From: Streptosporangium lutulentum
Lineage (GTDB): Bacteria > Actinomycetota > Actinomycetes > Streptosporangiales > Streptosporangiaceae
NCBI RefSeq assembly: GCF_030811455.1
Contig: NZ_JAUSQU010000001.1
Location: 2,418,001-2,482,000 of the forward strand
Length of the DNA stretch: 64,000 nucleotides
Reading direction: 5' to 3'
Shown here: in pieces, positions 1 to 7,679 of the stretch
Position numbering within the stretch: the first letter of the stretch is position 1
Layout: every line of letters begins with the position of its first letter
Notes under the pieces: model-generated
The model's input: only the letters and a program-made list of their open reading frames with translations
What the model was told of the DNA's origin: nothing
Databases searched by the model: none
Position numbers and translations under genes: made by a program

Positions 1-478
1 GCAATATCGTCGTGGTGATCCGTCCACTCAACCAGCCGTGGAGGAACTCCACCGCGCCGACGTCCTGCGCGTCGTAGTAGACGTTGCGCGGGTTCCAGAC
101 CACGACCTTCCAGCTGTCCGGCTCTCCGTCGGTCAGCCAGCAGAGCGAGTCACCGTTGTCGGTGCCGGCCCACTCCAGCAGCCCGCCGGGTTCCGGATAG
201 AACGGGTACGGGCATTCGTCGGGATACTGCTCGCGGTAGGACCGCTCTCTGTCCAGCAGCCGTTGTGCGTGCTGGACCAGCAGGTCGCGGGCACCGAACG
301 GGGTCAACGGCGTGATGAAGTCAAGAAACTGGCCGAGCCCGTATCGTTCGATGAGGGCCTTGAAGTCGGTGGGCAGCCCAAGCCCGAGAGTGGTCTCGAC
401 CGCGCTCCAGTCGCCGTGCGCGTCGACCGGTTCCACGGGCGGCGGCACAAAGCGGATCAAGTCATCAATCGCTGTCAT
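1..478 (-). CDS. SMI1/KNR4 (SUKH) family protein, 3' end beyond window
   Basis: Reading the minus strand from ATG at 478 gives an open frame of about 159 codons that runs off the left edge. The translation has the SUKH hallmarks: an N-terminal helix followed by GLPTDFKALIERYGLGQFLD, then LLEWAGTDNGDSLCWLT, the usual SMI1_KNR4 core, and a later WKVVVWNP strand. SUKH proteins are small cytosolic proteins; many are immunity proteins against contact-dependent or secreted toxins, others are free-standing with unknown roles. No toxin gene is visible on this side, so an immunity role is only a possibility. The bases 479-659 between this start and the next gene hold nothing I can identify beyond the promoter region. 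Confidence 0.8.
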   Translation of the reverse strand, partial: MTAIDDLIRFVPPPVEPVDAHGDWSAVETTLGLGLPTDFKALIERYGLGQFLDFITPLTPFGARDLLVQHAQRLLDRERSYREQYPDECPYPFYPEPGGLLEWAGTDNGDSLCWLTDGEPDSWKVVVWNPRNVYYDAQDVGAVEFLHGWLSGRITTTIL

Positions 479-659
479 GGTTCGTAAGCGTAGTGGCTGA
501 TGATCAAGCTTCTCTTCCCGCCGACCAACGATCCGACCGTGAGGTCCGTCCACGGGGGGCGAGGATCGGATCCGCCTCTTTCCGTGCGGGGACCGGCCGC
601 GGCGTCGGATCGACACCCATGCCCGGCGCCACGTCCTGCCCTGCCGGTGGGAGGCGCTC

Positions 660-1373
660 TCAGGCCGGCTGATAGGTGCTGTTGGCCGCTGTCCGCCGGA
701 TGACGAACCCCATCGCCGAGTAGAGCCGGAGGGCGTTCTCGTTCTCCGTGACAAGGTGAAGGAACGGCCGCTCACCCCGCTCCACGATGCCGTCGATCAG
801 CCGCTCCGTGAGCGCACGGGCCAGCCCCCGGCCGCGATGGTCCGGGTCGGTGCAGACGGCGCTGACCTCGGTCCATCCCCCGGGTCGCATTCTCTCGCCG
901 GCCATCGCGATCAGCTTTCCCTTGTCGCGCACGCCCAAGTAGGTGCCGAGCAGGGGGGTGCGCCTCTCGAACGGGCCGGGCCGGGCGGTCCTGGCGAGCT
1001 CGATCATGTCGTCCGTGGCCGACGGTCCGAGCGTCTCGATCGCGAAAGCCGGATCTTCGCGCGGCACCCTCGCCATCAGCGCGTCGGTGGCGACCATCTG
1101 GTAGAGGGGAAGGTGCCGTACCAGCGTCCACGACGACGGCGCCGAATCGGGCGCGTCCATGATCAGCACCGGATCCCCGTCGGCGAGGCGCCCCAGCTGC
1201 TCCCACTCCGCCGGCGTCGCGTCCGCGGGCAGCGCCATGAAGGGGGAGACGTCCGCCGGATAGCGAGCCGCACGGCCGTCGGTGAGCGCCAGGGCACGAT
1301 GCGCCCCCGTCAGCGAGTGCCAGATCGGATTGTCCAGCACGGAGGCGGCCGCGACCTCGATGAGATTTGTCAT
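660..1373 (-). CDS. GNAT family N-acetyltransferase
   Basis: This 237-residue protein carries a C-terminal GNAT fold. The acetyl-CoA loop is seen as HRGRGLARAL (motif A) followed by FLHLVTENENALRLYSAMGF (motif B, FR47-like), and an N-terminal half that is divergent, as in two-domain FR47-type acetyltransferases. It presumably moves an acetyl group from acetyl-CoA to an unknown amine in the cytosol. I chose the ATG at 1373 (MTNLIEV) rather than the upstream GTG/ATG at 1409-1391, because the conserved region starts there and the upstream residues are low-complexity. It is divergent from the CGNR regulator at 1519, so that regulator may control it. Substrate unknown. Confidence 0.8.
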   Translation of the reverse strand: MTNLIEVAAASVLDNPIWHSLTGAHRALALTDGRAARYPADVSPFMALPADATPAEWEQLGRLADGDPVLIMDAPDSAPSSWTLVRHLPLYQMVATDALMARVPREDPAFAIETLGPSATDDMIELARTARPGPFERRTPLLGTYLGVRDKGKLIAMAGERMRPGGWTEVSAVCTDPDHRGRGLARALTERLIDGIVERGERPFLHLVTENENALRLYSAMGFVIRRTAANSTYQPA

Positions 1374-1384
1374 GGTTGTGACCG

Positions 1385-1399
1385 TAGCCATTACGGCTA
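1385..1399. promoter_or_regulatory. short dyad in divergent promoter region
   Basis: TAGCCATTACGGCTA has 5-bp perfect arms around ATTAC and lies 12 nt upstream of the GNAT start, facing the divergent CGNR-type gene. It overlaps the AT-rich stretch where a minus-strand -10 would fall. It could be an operator; the arms are short and chance occurrence is not excluded. Confidence 0.3.
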
Positions 1400-1518
1400 T
1401 AACTATCAAGCGCAGATCGTTGACCTGTTGCTACCGAACGACGTTTGCGCCCATCTGGTGATTTGCTAGTCTGAGCATCCGGCCCAGGGGGCGGCGAGGA
1501 GACAACAGGGGGACCCGG

Positions 1519-2085
1519 ATGCCGGCAGCGGGCACGTCACGTTCCCCGGCCCCGCCGGCGGCAGACCTCGTTCTGGCGTTCGCGAACACGCACGCCGGCG
1601 GTCGCGGCGAACAGCTCAAGGACCGCGACGCGCTGCGCGACTGGCTGAAGGCCGCCGGATACCCGGACGAGGCCGCGACCGACGCGGACGCCGCGGCGGC
1701 GCGGGAGTTCCGGGACGCCCTGCAGCTGCTGATGCTGGCGCACTCCGGAGAGGAGGCCGCGTCGCGGGAGCACGTCGCGCGCGCCGAAGCCCACCTCTCC
1801 CGCGTCGCGGACGGTGCGCCCCTGTGCGTCGTCGTCACCGCGACGGGGACCACGCTGGTGCCCGTCCGGCACGGTGTGTGGGGTGCGTTCGGCGCCGTGC
1901 TCGCCGGAGTCGCGGAACTGGACCGCGCCGGGATGTGGCGGCGCGTCAAAGCGTGCCGCAACGAGATCTGCCACGAAGGGTTCTTCGACCGCTCCCGGAA
2001 CGCCTCGGCCGTGTACCACGGGCCCGGATGCGCGTCGATGGTCTCCATGCGCGCCTACCGGCAGCGCAAGAAGGACGCGCTGTGA
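1519..2085 (+). CDS. CGNR/ABATE-type zinc finger regulator, degenerate finger
   Basis: The 188-residue protein has the ABATE-domain layout: an N-terminal FANTHAGG segment, an acidic helical middle, and a C-terminal finger. The finger reads CRNEICHEGFFDRSRN followed by YHGPGCASMVSMRAYRQRKK. In typical members the second half is WCxMxxCGNRxKxRxYRxR; here the WC is replaced by YH and CGNR by CASM, so only C-C and a final C, perhaps with the H, remain to bind zinc. These proteins are thought to be stress-linked transcription regulators. It starts at ATG 1519 after an AGGGGGA ribosome site and is divergent from the GNAT gene. Family assignment is good; DNA binding of this copy is uncertain. Confidence 0.75.
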   Translation: MPAAGTSRSPAPPAADLVLAFANTHAGGRGEQLKDRDALRDWLKAAGYPDEAATDADAAAAREFRDALQLLMLAHSGEEAASREHVARAEAHLSRVADGAPLCVVVTATGTTLVPVRHGVWGAFGAVLAGVAELDRAGMWRRVKACRNEICHEGFFDRSRNASAVYHGPGCASMVSMRAYRQRKKDAL

Positions 2086-2184
2086 CGCCGGGCTCGACGA
2101 GACGGCGCCGGCGACGGTGAGGCGCCGGGCCGAGTACGGCGTTCCGCATGGCGAGGTGCGGGTTCCGGTCGCGGGGAGATCAGT

Positions 2185-2203
2185 ATAGGTTAGCCTCACC
2201 TAA
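2185..2203. promoter_or_regulatory. iron box (IdeR/DmdR-type operator)
   Basis: ATAGGTTAGCCTCACCTAA matches the actinobacterial iron-box consensus TTAGGTTAGSCTAACCTAA at 17 of 19 positions. It lies 15 nt upstream of the siderophore-interacting protein start and overlaps the likely -10 (TATAGGT). Iron-loaded IdeR/DmdR would be expected to repress the downstream gene. Confidence 0.85.
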
Positions 2204-2217
2204 ACAAGGAGTTCGCG

Positions 2218-3108
2218 GTGGTTGATGCGTTTCGCGCGTTTGATGTTCAGGTCAGGAGCCTGCAGCGGCTGAGTCCCTCGTTCATACGGGTGACCTTCAC
2301 CGGCAATGACCTGGACCTCTTCGCGGACAACGGATTCGACCAGCGCATCAAGCTCGTCCTGCCGCTGCCGGGGCACGGCGTGAAGAACTTTCCCCGTGAC
2401 GGCGACTGGTTCACCCAGTGGTACGCGCAGCCCGAGCCCAACCCGCTGCGCACCTACACCGTGCGCGCGGTCCGGCCGGACGTTCGCGAGGTCGACATCG
2501 ACGTCGTGATCCACGAGGGCGGCGACGGACCCGCCTCCCGCTGGATCGGCGCGGCCTCGCCGGGTAGCGAGGCCGCGCTGCTGGGACCCGACGCCCGCTA
2601 CGAAGACGTCCACGGCGGTCTGGAGTTCCGGCCGCCCGCCGACTGCGGCACGGTTCTGCTCGCCGGTGACGAGACCGCGGTTCCCGCCATCCTCACCATC
2701 CTGGAGAGGCTGCCGGCGCGGTTCGCCGGGGAGGCGCTGCTGGAGGTTCCGCACGAGGCCGACGTCCTGCCGGTCGCCACGCCCAGCGGGGTGAAGGTGA
2801 GCTGGCTGCCCAGGGAGCACGGTGAGTGGGGCAGCCGCCTGGTACCCGCCGTCGAGGCGGCCGCGGCCCGGCTGATCCCCTCCGGTACGGCAGCCGCCGA
2901 GCTGGAGGACGTGGACGTCGACACCGGCGAGTTGTGGGAGGTGCCCGCCGAGACGCCGGCCTCAGGCCCGGTCTACGCCTGGCTCGCGGGTGAGGCGTCG
3001 GTGATCAAGAAGCTCCGCCGCCACCTGGTGAGCGAGCGGGGCATGGACCGCCGCGCGGTGGCCTTCATGGGCTACTGGCGGATGGGCCGTGCCGAGACGA
3101 CGGAGTAG
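2218..3108 (+). CDS. siderophore-interacting protein (FAD-binding ferric-siderophore reductase)
   Basis: The 296-residue protein follows the SIP/ViuB family: an N-terminal FAD-binding barrel (about 1-125) with the conserved RTYTVRAVRPD segment and HEGGDGPASRW, then an NAD(P)H-binding SIP domain (about 135-290) with LLAGDETAVPAI and the terminal YWRMGRAE. It reduces ferric siderophores in the cytosol to release Fe(II). The start is GTG at 2218, preceded by AAGGAG at 2206-2211 with good spacing. An iron box at 2185-2203 covers its promoter, so it should be induced by iron starvation. No siderophore transporter or synthesis genes are nearby. Confidence 0.92.
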   Translation: MVDAFRAFDVQVRSLQRLSPSFIRVTFTGNDLDLFADNGFDQRIKLVLPLPGHGVKNFPRDGDWFTQWYAQPEPNPLRTYTVRAVRPDVREVDIDVVIHEGGDGPASRWIGAASPGSEAALLGPDARYEDVHGGLEFRPPADCGTVLLAGDETAVPAILTILERLPARFAGEALLEVPHEADVLPVATPSGVKVSWLPREHGEWGSRLVPAVEAAAARLIPSGTAAAELEDVDVDTGELWEVPAETPASGPVYAWLAGEASVIKKLRRHLVSERGMDRRAVAFMGYWRMGRAETTE

Positions 3109-3134
3109 TCCACGTCCGATGATCGGCTCTTACG

Positions 3135-3147
3135 TATACTGACGGGC
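3135..3147 (+). promoter_or_regulatory. -10 element of a leaderless transcript
   Basis: TATACT at 3135-3140 is a good -10 hexamer, and the ATG of the VOC gene begins 7 nt later with no ribosome-binding site between. Transcription would start at or next to the A of the ATG. The same geometry recurs at other genes in this window. Confidence 0.6.
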
Positions 3148-3531
3148 ATGGCATGCCGCATCAGTGAGCTGGTCATCGACACCGCCGACCCCGACCGGCT
3201 CGCCGCGTTCTGGAGCGAGGTCCTCGGCTACGTCGAACTCGGCCGGGAGGACGACGGAAGCATCGAGATCGGGCCGCCCGGCACCGGCTTCGGCGGCCCG
3301 CAGCCCACTCTCATCCTCAGCCCCAGCAGCGCCCCGCGGACCGGGAAGCTCCGGCTGCACATCGACGTCAACGCCACCGACCGCGACCAGGACGCCGAGC
3401 TGGAGCGACTGCTCGCTCTCGGCGCCAGGCCCGTCGACGTCGGCCAGACCGGCACCGAGAACTGGCACGTCCTGGCCGACCCGGAAGGCAATGAATTCTG
3501 CCTCCTGCACACCCGGCTCCAGCCCCTCTGA
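3148..3531 (+). CDS. VOC superfamily (glyoxalase-like) protein
   Basis: This 127-residue protein shows the paired beta-alpha-beta-beta-beta modules of the vicinal oxygen chelate fold. The first module runs ISELVIDTADPDRLAAFWSEVLGY and the second from LRLHIDVNATDRDQDAELERLLALGARPVDV to WHVLADPEGNEFCLL. Members are metal-dependent lyases, dioxygenases or antibiotic-binding proteins; metal ligands would be H in LHIDV and E in GNEFCLL. It appears to be a stand-alone gene with a leaderless promoter (TATACT at 3135). Substrate cannot be told from sequence. Confidence 0.85.
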   Translation: MACRISELVIDTADPDRLAAFWSEVLGYVELGREDDGSIEIGPPGTGFGGPQPTLILSPSSAPRTGKLRLHIDVNATDRDQDAELERLLALGARPVDVGQTGTENWHVLADPEGNEFCLLHTRLQPL

Positions 3532-3595
3532 CCATGTGCGTCCTGGCGCCGAGCCGCCCGGCCGTCGGAGTGAGGCCGGGGGGTGCTCGTCGGGG

Positions 3596-3715
3596 TCAGC
3601 GTCCGAGCTCGCGCTTGAGTTTCGCCTTGTTCGTCGACGGGCGACCGCGGATGTCGCGGCGGCGGGCCTCCGCGCGGAGCCGGTCGTAGGCGAGGGGAAA
3701 CCACCGCGAGAACAT
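3596..3715 (-). CDS. small basic protein with SAP/Rho_N-like motif (uncertain)
   Basis: A 39-codon minus-strand frame reads MFSRWFPLAYDRLRAEARRR then DIRGRPSTNKAKLKRELGR. The segment LRAEARRRDIRGRPSTNKAK resembles the helix-extended-loop-helix of SAP-like Rho N-terminal motifs (GIxGRSxMNKAxL), which bind nucleic acid. No clear ribosome-binding site is present and an in-frame stop lies only eight codons upstream, so it may be a small protein or the tail of a decayed gene. It sits in a 448-bp stretch (3532-3979) otherwise without large genes. Confidence 0.35.
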   Translation of the reverse strand: MFSRWFPLAYDRLRAEARRRDIRGRPSTNKAKLKRELGR

Positions 3716-3744
3716 GACATCGACCGGCGTAGCCGATCACAAGG

Positions 3745-3933
3745 TCAGTTCCTCCGAGCGGCAGGATCACGTCCGGCCGGCCGGCGCGCGAGCATCGTCC
3801 CGGCGGCGAAGGCGCTGAGCACGCAGCCGATCTGCGCAAGGGCGATGGAGATGGGCCGGGAGGGGAGTTTCCCGAGGTCGCCCAGCGCCGCCACGGGCAG
3901 CGACAGCAGCAGTGCCGCGCGCCGTCCCACCAC
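3745..3933 (-). CDS. small hydrophobic protein, possible membrane remnant
   Basis: A 62-codon minus-strand frame from tandem GTG codons encodes two hydrophobic stretches, VVGRRAALLLSLPVAAL and SIALAQIGCVLSAFAAGTML, separated by a short polar loop, with a basic tail. The open frame also extends upstream without a stop as DVIAAAAGYAAGS, giving a longer hydrophobic start but no start codon. It could be a two-helix membrane protein or the remnant of a larger one. It lies just downstream of the CU044_5270-like gene on the same strand. Family not recognised. Confidence 0.35.
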   Translation of the reverse strand: MVGRRAALLLSLPVAALGDLGKLPSRPISIALAQIGCVLSAFAAGTMLARRPAGRDPAARRN

Positions 3934-3979
3934 GGACCCTGCCGCGTATCCCGCTGCCGCCGCGATGACGTCACCGGGT

Positions 3980-5095
3980 TCATCGGCCGTTGCGCATGAG
4001 CGTCTTGGGAAGCGCCGGACTTGCGTCGGTCCAGCCGGACGCTGTCAGCGCGGTCCACGCGGTGGGTTCGGCCGTGCAATCAGGAGATCGTCGTTCTTGA
4101 ACGGCCAGAAGCCCGCCCGACGCTCCGTCGATGATGAGCTGTCTTTCACAGCCCGACAGCTCTATCCCCGTCCCGACGCGTCCCAGAGGGTCCTTGACCG
4201 TCCCGATGTTCTTCACGCTCGAAAGGCCCGCCAGCGTGCGGTAGAGCGCGGCCCGTACGTGGGGAGTCGTCGGAAGCTGGGAGAGCAGGCCGGCGGCCTG
4301 CGTGAACAGAGACTCCTCGGTGACCCGGTAACCACCTCGCCGGGTCCACTCCTGAAGGACCTCCTTGAGCTTCGCCGGATCGGCCGGCAGATCCATGACC
4401 TCTTCCGTGGTGACATGAACGGCTCCGACCTGAGGATAGGAAACGTCCGGATGAAGCTTGTCGTCGAGTCGCGTGGCGAACGGCGGTGCCGGCAACGCCG
4501 CACCGCCCACAATCGGAGCGCCGCCGGCCCCCTCGCAGCCACCGAACCTGTACGCGCCCTGTTGGCGCCAGGTCTCCTCGTCGGCCTTGGTGAGCGGCTT
4601 GCCTGACTGGGCGGTGACCACGAGCCAGCTGGGATCCCGCTCCGATCTCGCCATCCAGACTTCGTGGGTGCACGTCACCCGGAAGTTGACGATCTTGGGA
4701 GTCGGGCCGCCGACGGGCCCTTGTCCCCATCCTCCTACCGCCATGCTCTGGCCGGTGGTGTGCCAGTAGCGGCCGGTCGCCGGGTTCGCGGTCTCGATCC
4801 GCTCCGCAGCGGCGAGGAGTACGGTACGGGCGGACAGGGGGGCAGGTGTGGCGAGCTCGGTGTCCGTGCTCCGCACGAGTACGACGGTCGCGACCGCGAC
4901 CGCCGTCGCGACGGCGGTGAACCGAAGGGCGGTCGACAGGCCTCGTCTCGGGCGCGACGGCCGGTGAGTGGGCTCTGCCGGTGCCTCGGTGGCGGCCATG
5001 ATCAGCATGTCGTCGGCGGAGACGCGTGATCCGCGATCCAGCGAAGCCGGGCGGGCCATGGCAAGCAGGTGCGTCGCGTCGGGCTCGCGGCTCAT
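3980..5095 (-). CDS. CU044_5270-type membrane protein, ECF sigma partner
   Basis: The 371-residue protein has a short cytosolic N-terminus, one transmembrane helix (about 58-77, FTAVATAVAVATVVLV), and a large extracytoplasmic domain with a segment reading GRYWHTTGQSM and paired cysteines (RVTCTHEV and FGGCEG). This is the arrangement of the CU044_5270 family that accompanies ECF sigma factors in actinomycetes and likely acts as sensor or anti-sigma-like partner. The ATG at 5095 overlaps the sigma stop as ATGA, so the pair is translationally coupled. The upstream frame extension is antisigma-reading noise and was left out. The family function is not firmly established. Confidence 0.8.
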   Translation of the reverse strand: MSREPDATHLLAMARPASLDRGSRVSADDMLIMAATEAPAEPTHRPSRPRRGLSTALRFTAVATAVAVATVVLVRSTDTELATPAPLSARTVLLAAAERIETANPATGRYWHTTGQSMAVGGWGQGPVGGPTPKIVNFRVTCTHEVWMARSERDPSWLVVTAQSGKPLTKADEETWRQQGAYRFGGCEGAGGAPIVGGAALPAPPFATRLDDKLHPDVSYPQVGAVHVTTEEVMDLPADPAKLKEVLQEWTRRGGYRVTEESLFTQAAGLLSQLPTTPHVRAALYRTLAGLSSVKNIGTVKDPLGRVGTGIELSGCERQLIIDGASGGLLAVQERRSPDCTAEPTAWTALTASGWTDASPALPKTLMRNGR

Positions 5096-5664
5096 CGGAC
5101 TTTTCCCCCTGGGACGGTCACGGGCTTTTGGGATGTGATGGTGCCGGTGGCTTCGATCGCCGATCGCAGTCGGTGGCGCGCTCGATGCAGCCGGACGTAG
5201 AAGGCGGCCTTGGTGCAGCCGAACACCTCGGCCGCTTCGGCGGCCGACAGGCCGTGCCAGGTGGTCAGGGTCAGGATCTCTTTGTCGTCCTCGGACAAGG
5301 TGGCCAGCGCGCGGAGTACGGCGACTCGCTCGGTGGCGTGTTCGCCCGCGTCGGTGACGGCCTCTTCCATCCACGTTCTCAGTTCGGCCTCCAGGGATTC
5401 ACGCCGGGCGGCCTGCCGGAAGTTGTCGCGCAGGATGTTGCGAGCGACGCGGAAGAGCCACGGCAACTGCGCGTGGTCGGGGATGTCGTCGAGACGCCGC
5501 CAGGCGACCAGGAAGGTCTCGCTGACCACTTCCTCCGCGAGTTGATGCCCGGCGCGGCTTGTCGCGTAGCCGTACACCCGCGCTTGGTAGGTGTCGTAGA
5601 GCGCGGTGAAGCGCTCGTGTGGGTTGGGCAAGCCGGTTCCTTCGGTCGCGGGGAAGTCGTTCAC
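5092..5664 (-). CDS. ECF-type RNA polymerase sigma factor
   Basis: The 190-residue protein contains sigma region 2 (LYDTYQARVYGYATSRAGHQ then AEEVVSETFLVAWRR) and region 4 (ALATLSEDDKEILTLTTWHG then LSAAEAAEVFGCTKAAFYVR), with the WLFRVARNILRDNFR segment between. It directs core RNA polymerase to a small set of promoters. The start is GTG at 5664 (VNDFPATE); no strong ribosome site precedes it. It is the first gene of a two-gene unit with the coupled membrane protein downstream, which probably controls its activity. It lacks the long C-terminal SnoaL extension of ECF41-type factors. Confidence 0.93.
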   Translation of the reverse strand: MNDFPATEGTGLPNPHERFTALYDTYQARVYGYATSRAGHQLAEEVVSETFLVAWRRLDDIPDHAQLPWLFRVARNILRDNFRQAARRESLEAELRTWMEEAVTDAGEHATERVAVLRALATLSEDDKEILTLTTWHGLSAAEAAEVFGCTKAAFYVRLHRARHRLRSAIEATGTITSQKPVTVPGGKVR

Positions 5665-5692
5665 GAAGCATGTGGTCCGAAAGAAGGCTTTC

Positions 5693-5992
5693 TTACATCC
5701 CGATTCCGTCTCGCCCCGTCCCGGGGCTCAGCGCGTCGCGTTGCGCGGGACTCAGGCGGTCCGGCCTCGGGGTGACGGCGTACCCGCCGCACCCGAGCCG
5801 CTCCACGGCGAGCGGGTCGGAGAGGATCGGACGACGGCCGATCGCGTCCAGGGCGCCGACCGCCCGCTGGACGGGCCAGTCCAGTGCCGTGGCGAGGTCG
5901 TCCACGGTGAGTGGCCGAGCGGCGTACACCAGCGCGGCCAGCACCGTCAGCGCGTCGTGCACGACGGCGTCGGTGAGGCCGCTGTCGTTCAT
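5693..5992 (-). CDS. small winged-helix-like protein of unknown function
   Basis: This 99-residue frame has coding-like composition and codon use. Its N-terminal two thirds, VVHDALTVLAALVYAARPLT then VDDLATALDWPVQRAVGALD, looks like a winged-helix DNA-binding segment (helix, turn, recognition helix), with a wing-like GCGGYAVTPRPDRL. The C-terminal tail is disordered. It lies 28 bp upstream of the ECF sigma gene on the same strand and could be co-transcribed with it. I do not recognise the family. Confidence 0.5.
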   Translation of the reverse strand: MNDSGLTDAVVHDALTVLAALVYAARPLTVDDLATALDWPVQRAVGALDAIGRRPILSDPLAVERLGCGGYAVTPRPDRLSPAQRDALSPGTGRDGIGM

Positions 5993-5996
5993 CTGC

Positions 5997-6332
5997 TCGC
6001 TGATCCAGGTGAAGAACCCGGCCCTGGTCCTCGATCTGTCCAGGTACGAAGGCTCCTACGGGCGCCTCGGCACCCGCTACGAAGTGGCTGCCGAACGCGG
6101 GAAGCTCCATCTCACATTCACCCTGGACCCCATGGAGGCGCGACTCCTCGACAAACCGGAACGGCTCGACTACGAACTTCTCCCGATCAGCGAGACCCAC
6201 TTCCTGATGCCGTCGGACGATCCGCTCGAAGACCCTCAGACCATCGCGATCTACGACTTCAAGAACGGCGCAGCACGGTATCTCCACACCAATTGCCGAG
6301 CACATCCGAGAGTTGATGAGGAGGATGCCACG
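5997..6332 (+). pseudogene. C-terminal remnant of a serine hydrolase (beta-lactamase family)
   Basis: A frame beginning abruptly near 5997 reads NPALVLDLSRYEGSYGRLGT, RYEVAAERGKLHLTFTLDP, KPERLDYELLPISETHFLMP and IAIYDFKNGAARYLHTNCRA. This is the C-terminal lipocalin-like region found after the catalytic domain of beta-lactamase-fold serine hydrolases. The catalytic domain (SxxK, YxN) is missing and there is no start codon at the left boundary, which abuts the minus-strand gene at 5992. The frame has also lost its own stop and reads straight into the next small gene. It is a truncated remnant. Confidence 0.75.
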
Positions 6333-6593
6333 GTGCACGTCATGGCTGTTTCCACGATCGCCGACAACGACGGTTTCTGGGATTCCCTGAGGAAGGCCTA
6401 CGGCCGGCTTCCCAGGGGCGCCAGGTGGACGCTGGCGGTGGCGAGCACCGACGGGACCAGGGCGGTGAACGTCATCGTTCACGACTCGGTCGACGGCGTC
6501 AGGAGCTTCTTCGAGGATCACGTCGGCGCCTTCGCCACGACGGAGTACTTCGAGGCCGACGCGGCCAACGCGGTCGGCTTCCCGGCGAAGTAG
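6333..6593 (+). CDS. small conserved hypothetical protein (ferredoxin-like)
   Basis: The 86-residue protein starts at GTG 6333, eight nt after a strong GAGGAGG site (6318-6324). It reads MHVMAVSTIADNDGFWDSLR, then RGARWTLAVASTDGTRAVNV, SVDGVRSFFEDHVGAF and EYFEADAANAVGF. The strand-helix-strand-strand-helix-strand order and length suit a dimeric alpha-beta barrel of the GYD/ABM type. Function unknown. The upstream serine-hydrolase remnant is in the same frame and lacks a stop, so a fusion product is possible, but the ribosome site argues for an independent start. Confidence 0.6.
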   Translation: MHVMAVSTIADNDGFWDSLRKAYGRLPRGARWTLAVASTDGTRAVNVIVHDSVDGVRSFFEDHVGAFATTEYFEADAANAVGFPAK

Positions 6594-6735
6594 CCGCCCC
6601 TTCGGCGGGCCGACCGATTCTGCTCGCGCCGGCGATGACACCCGGCGGCAGCACGCCGCGGCACCGGGGCGTCCCATGTCAGCGGGCGGCGCACCTGGGT
6701 CGGTGAGTTCGCCACGTGAGTCGTGTCCGGCTCCG

Positions 6736-7593
6736 TCAGAGTGACCTGTTCGCCTTGACGTACTCGGTTCCCAGGACATTCAGAAGAGCCAGGGCTTCGG
6801 CGCCGGGGGATCCTGCCGGTGCGCTGTAGAGAACGAGGCGCTGGTCGCGGTCGGTGAGCATGAGCGAGTCGCAGTCGACGGTGATCTCCCCGACGACCGG
6901 GTGACGGAACGTCTTCGTGAGCGTCGGCGCGGCGCGCACGTCGTGCCGCTCCCAGAGCCGGGCGAAGTCGGGGCCGGCGTCGCGGAGCTCGTCGACGAGT
7001 TCGGTCACCGCGGGGTCAGACGGGTACCGGGCGAGGGTGGACCGGAGCTCCATGACGAGGTGGTGCCGGAACTCCGTGGCGTCGGAGATGCCGTACAGCG
7101 TCGCATCGGCGCGCGCCGATGTGAGGAACGCCCGGCGCGCGAGATTGCGGTCCTTGGGGGCGAGCTCGGCGAAGTCCTCCATGAGCGCGGCCGCGAGGTC
7201 GTTCCAGGCGAGCACCTCGAACGTGGCCGACGTGACGAAAGCGGCCGTCTGCGGCAGCCGCTCGATGAGCGCGAGGATGCTCGGGCGGACGTCGCGCCGA
7301 TGCAGCCCGGTACGGCTCGGCGCCGTGCCCGCGAGGACGTGGAGGTGATCGGACTCGGCGTCCGTGAGCCGTAGTGCGCCGGCGATCCCGGCGAGGACCT
7401 CGCCCGACGGGCGCGGCGCCCTGCCCTGCTCGAGCCGGACGTAGTACTCCGTGGAGATGTGCGCGAGGACCGCCACCTCCTCACGGCGAAGACCCGGTGT
7501 CCGGCGTCGCGGGCCCGAGGGAAGGCCGGCGTCCTGCGGCCGGAGCCGCTCGCGACGGCTGCGGAGAAACGCCCCGAGTTCCTGTTTGTCCAT
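6736..7593 (-). CDS. XRE-family regulator with MmyB-like ligand domain
   Basis: The 285-residue protein has an N-terminal helix-turn-helix (TPGLRREEVAVLAHISTEYY, VRLEQGRAPRPSGEVLAGIA) typical of the actinobacterial XRE/MmyB group, followed by the MmyB-like PAS domain (LAWNDLAAALMEDF, RRAFLTSARADATLYG, HPVVGEITVDCDSLMLTDRD). Such domains bind fatty-acid-like ligands. It starts at ATG 7593 (MDKQELGAFLRSRR) and is divergent from the SDR at 7680 with 86 bp between them; in this family the divergent SDR is usually the regulated target. The gap 6594-6735 before its 3' end holds no gene. Confidence 0.9.
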   Translation of the reverse strand: MDKQELGAFLRSRRERLRPQDAGLPSGPRRRTPGLRREEVAVLAHISTEYYVRLEQGRAPRPSGEVLAGIAGALRLTDAESDHLHVLAGTAPSRTGLHRRDVRPSILALIERLPQTAAFVTSATFEVLAWNDLAAALMEDFAELAPKDRNLARRAFLTSARADATLYGISDATEFRHHLVMELRSTLARYPSDPAVTELVDELRDAGPDFARLWERHDVRAAPTLTKTFRHPVVGEITVDCDSLMLTDRDQRLVLYSAPAGSPGAEALALLNVLGTEYVKANRSL

Positions 7594-7679
7594 ATCCCAA
7601 GTGTGCACGCTGCGCGGCGATGGATCCTGGTACCGCCTGTGCCTGTATCCGGCCTGGTGGCCGAGCTGACACTGTCGTC

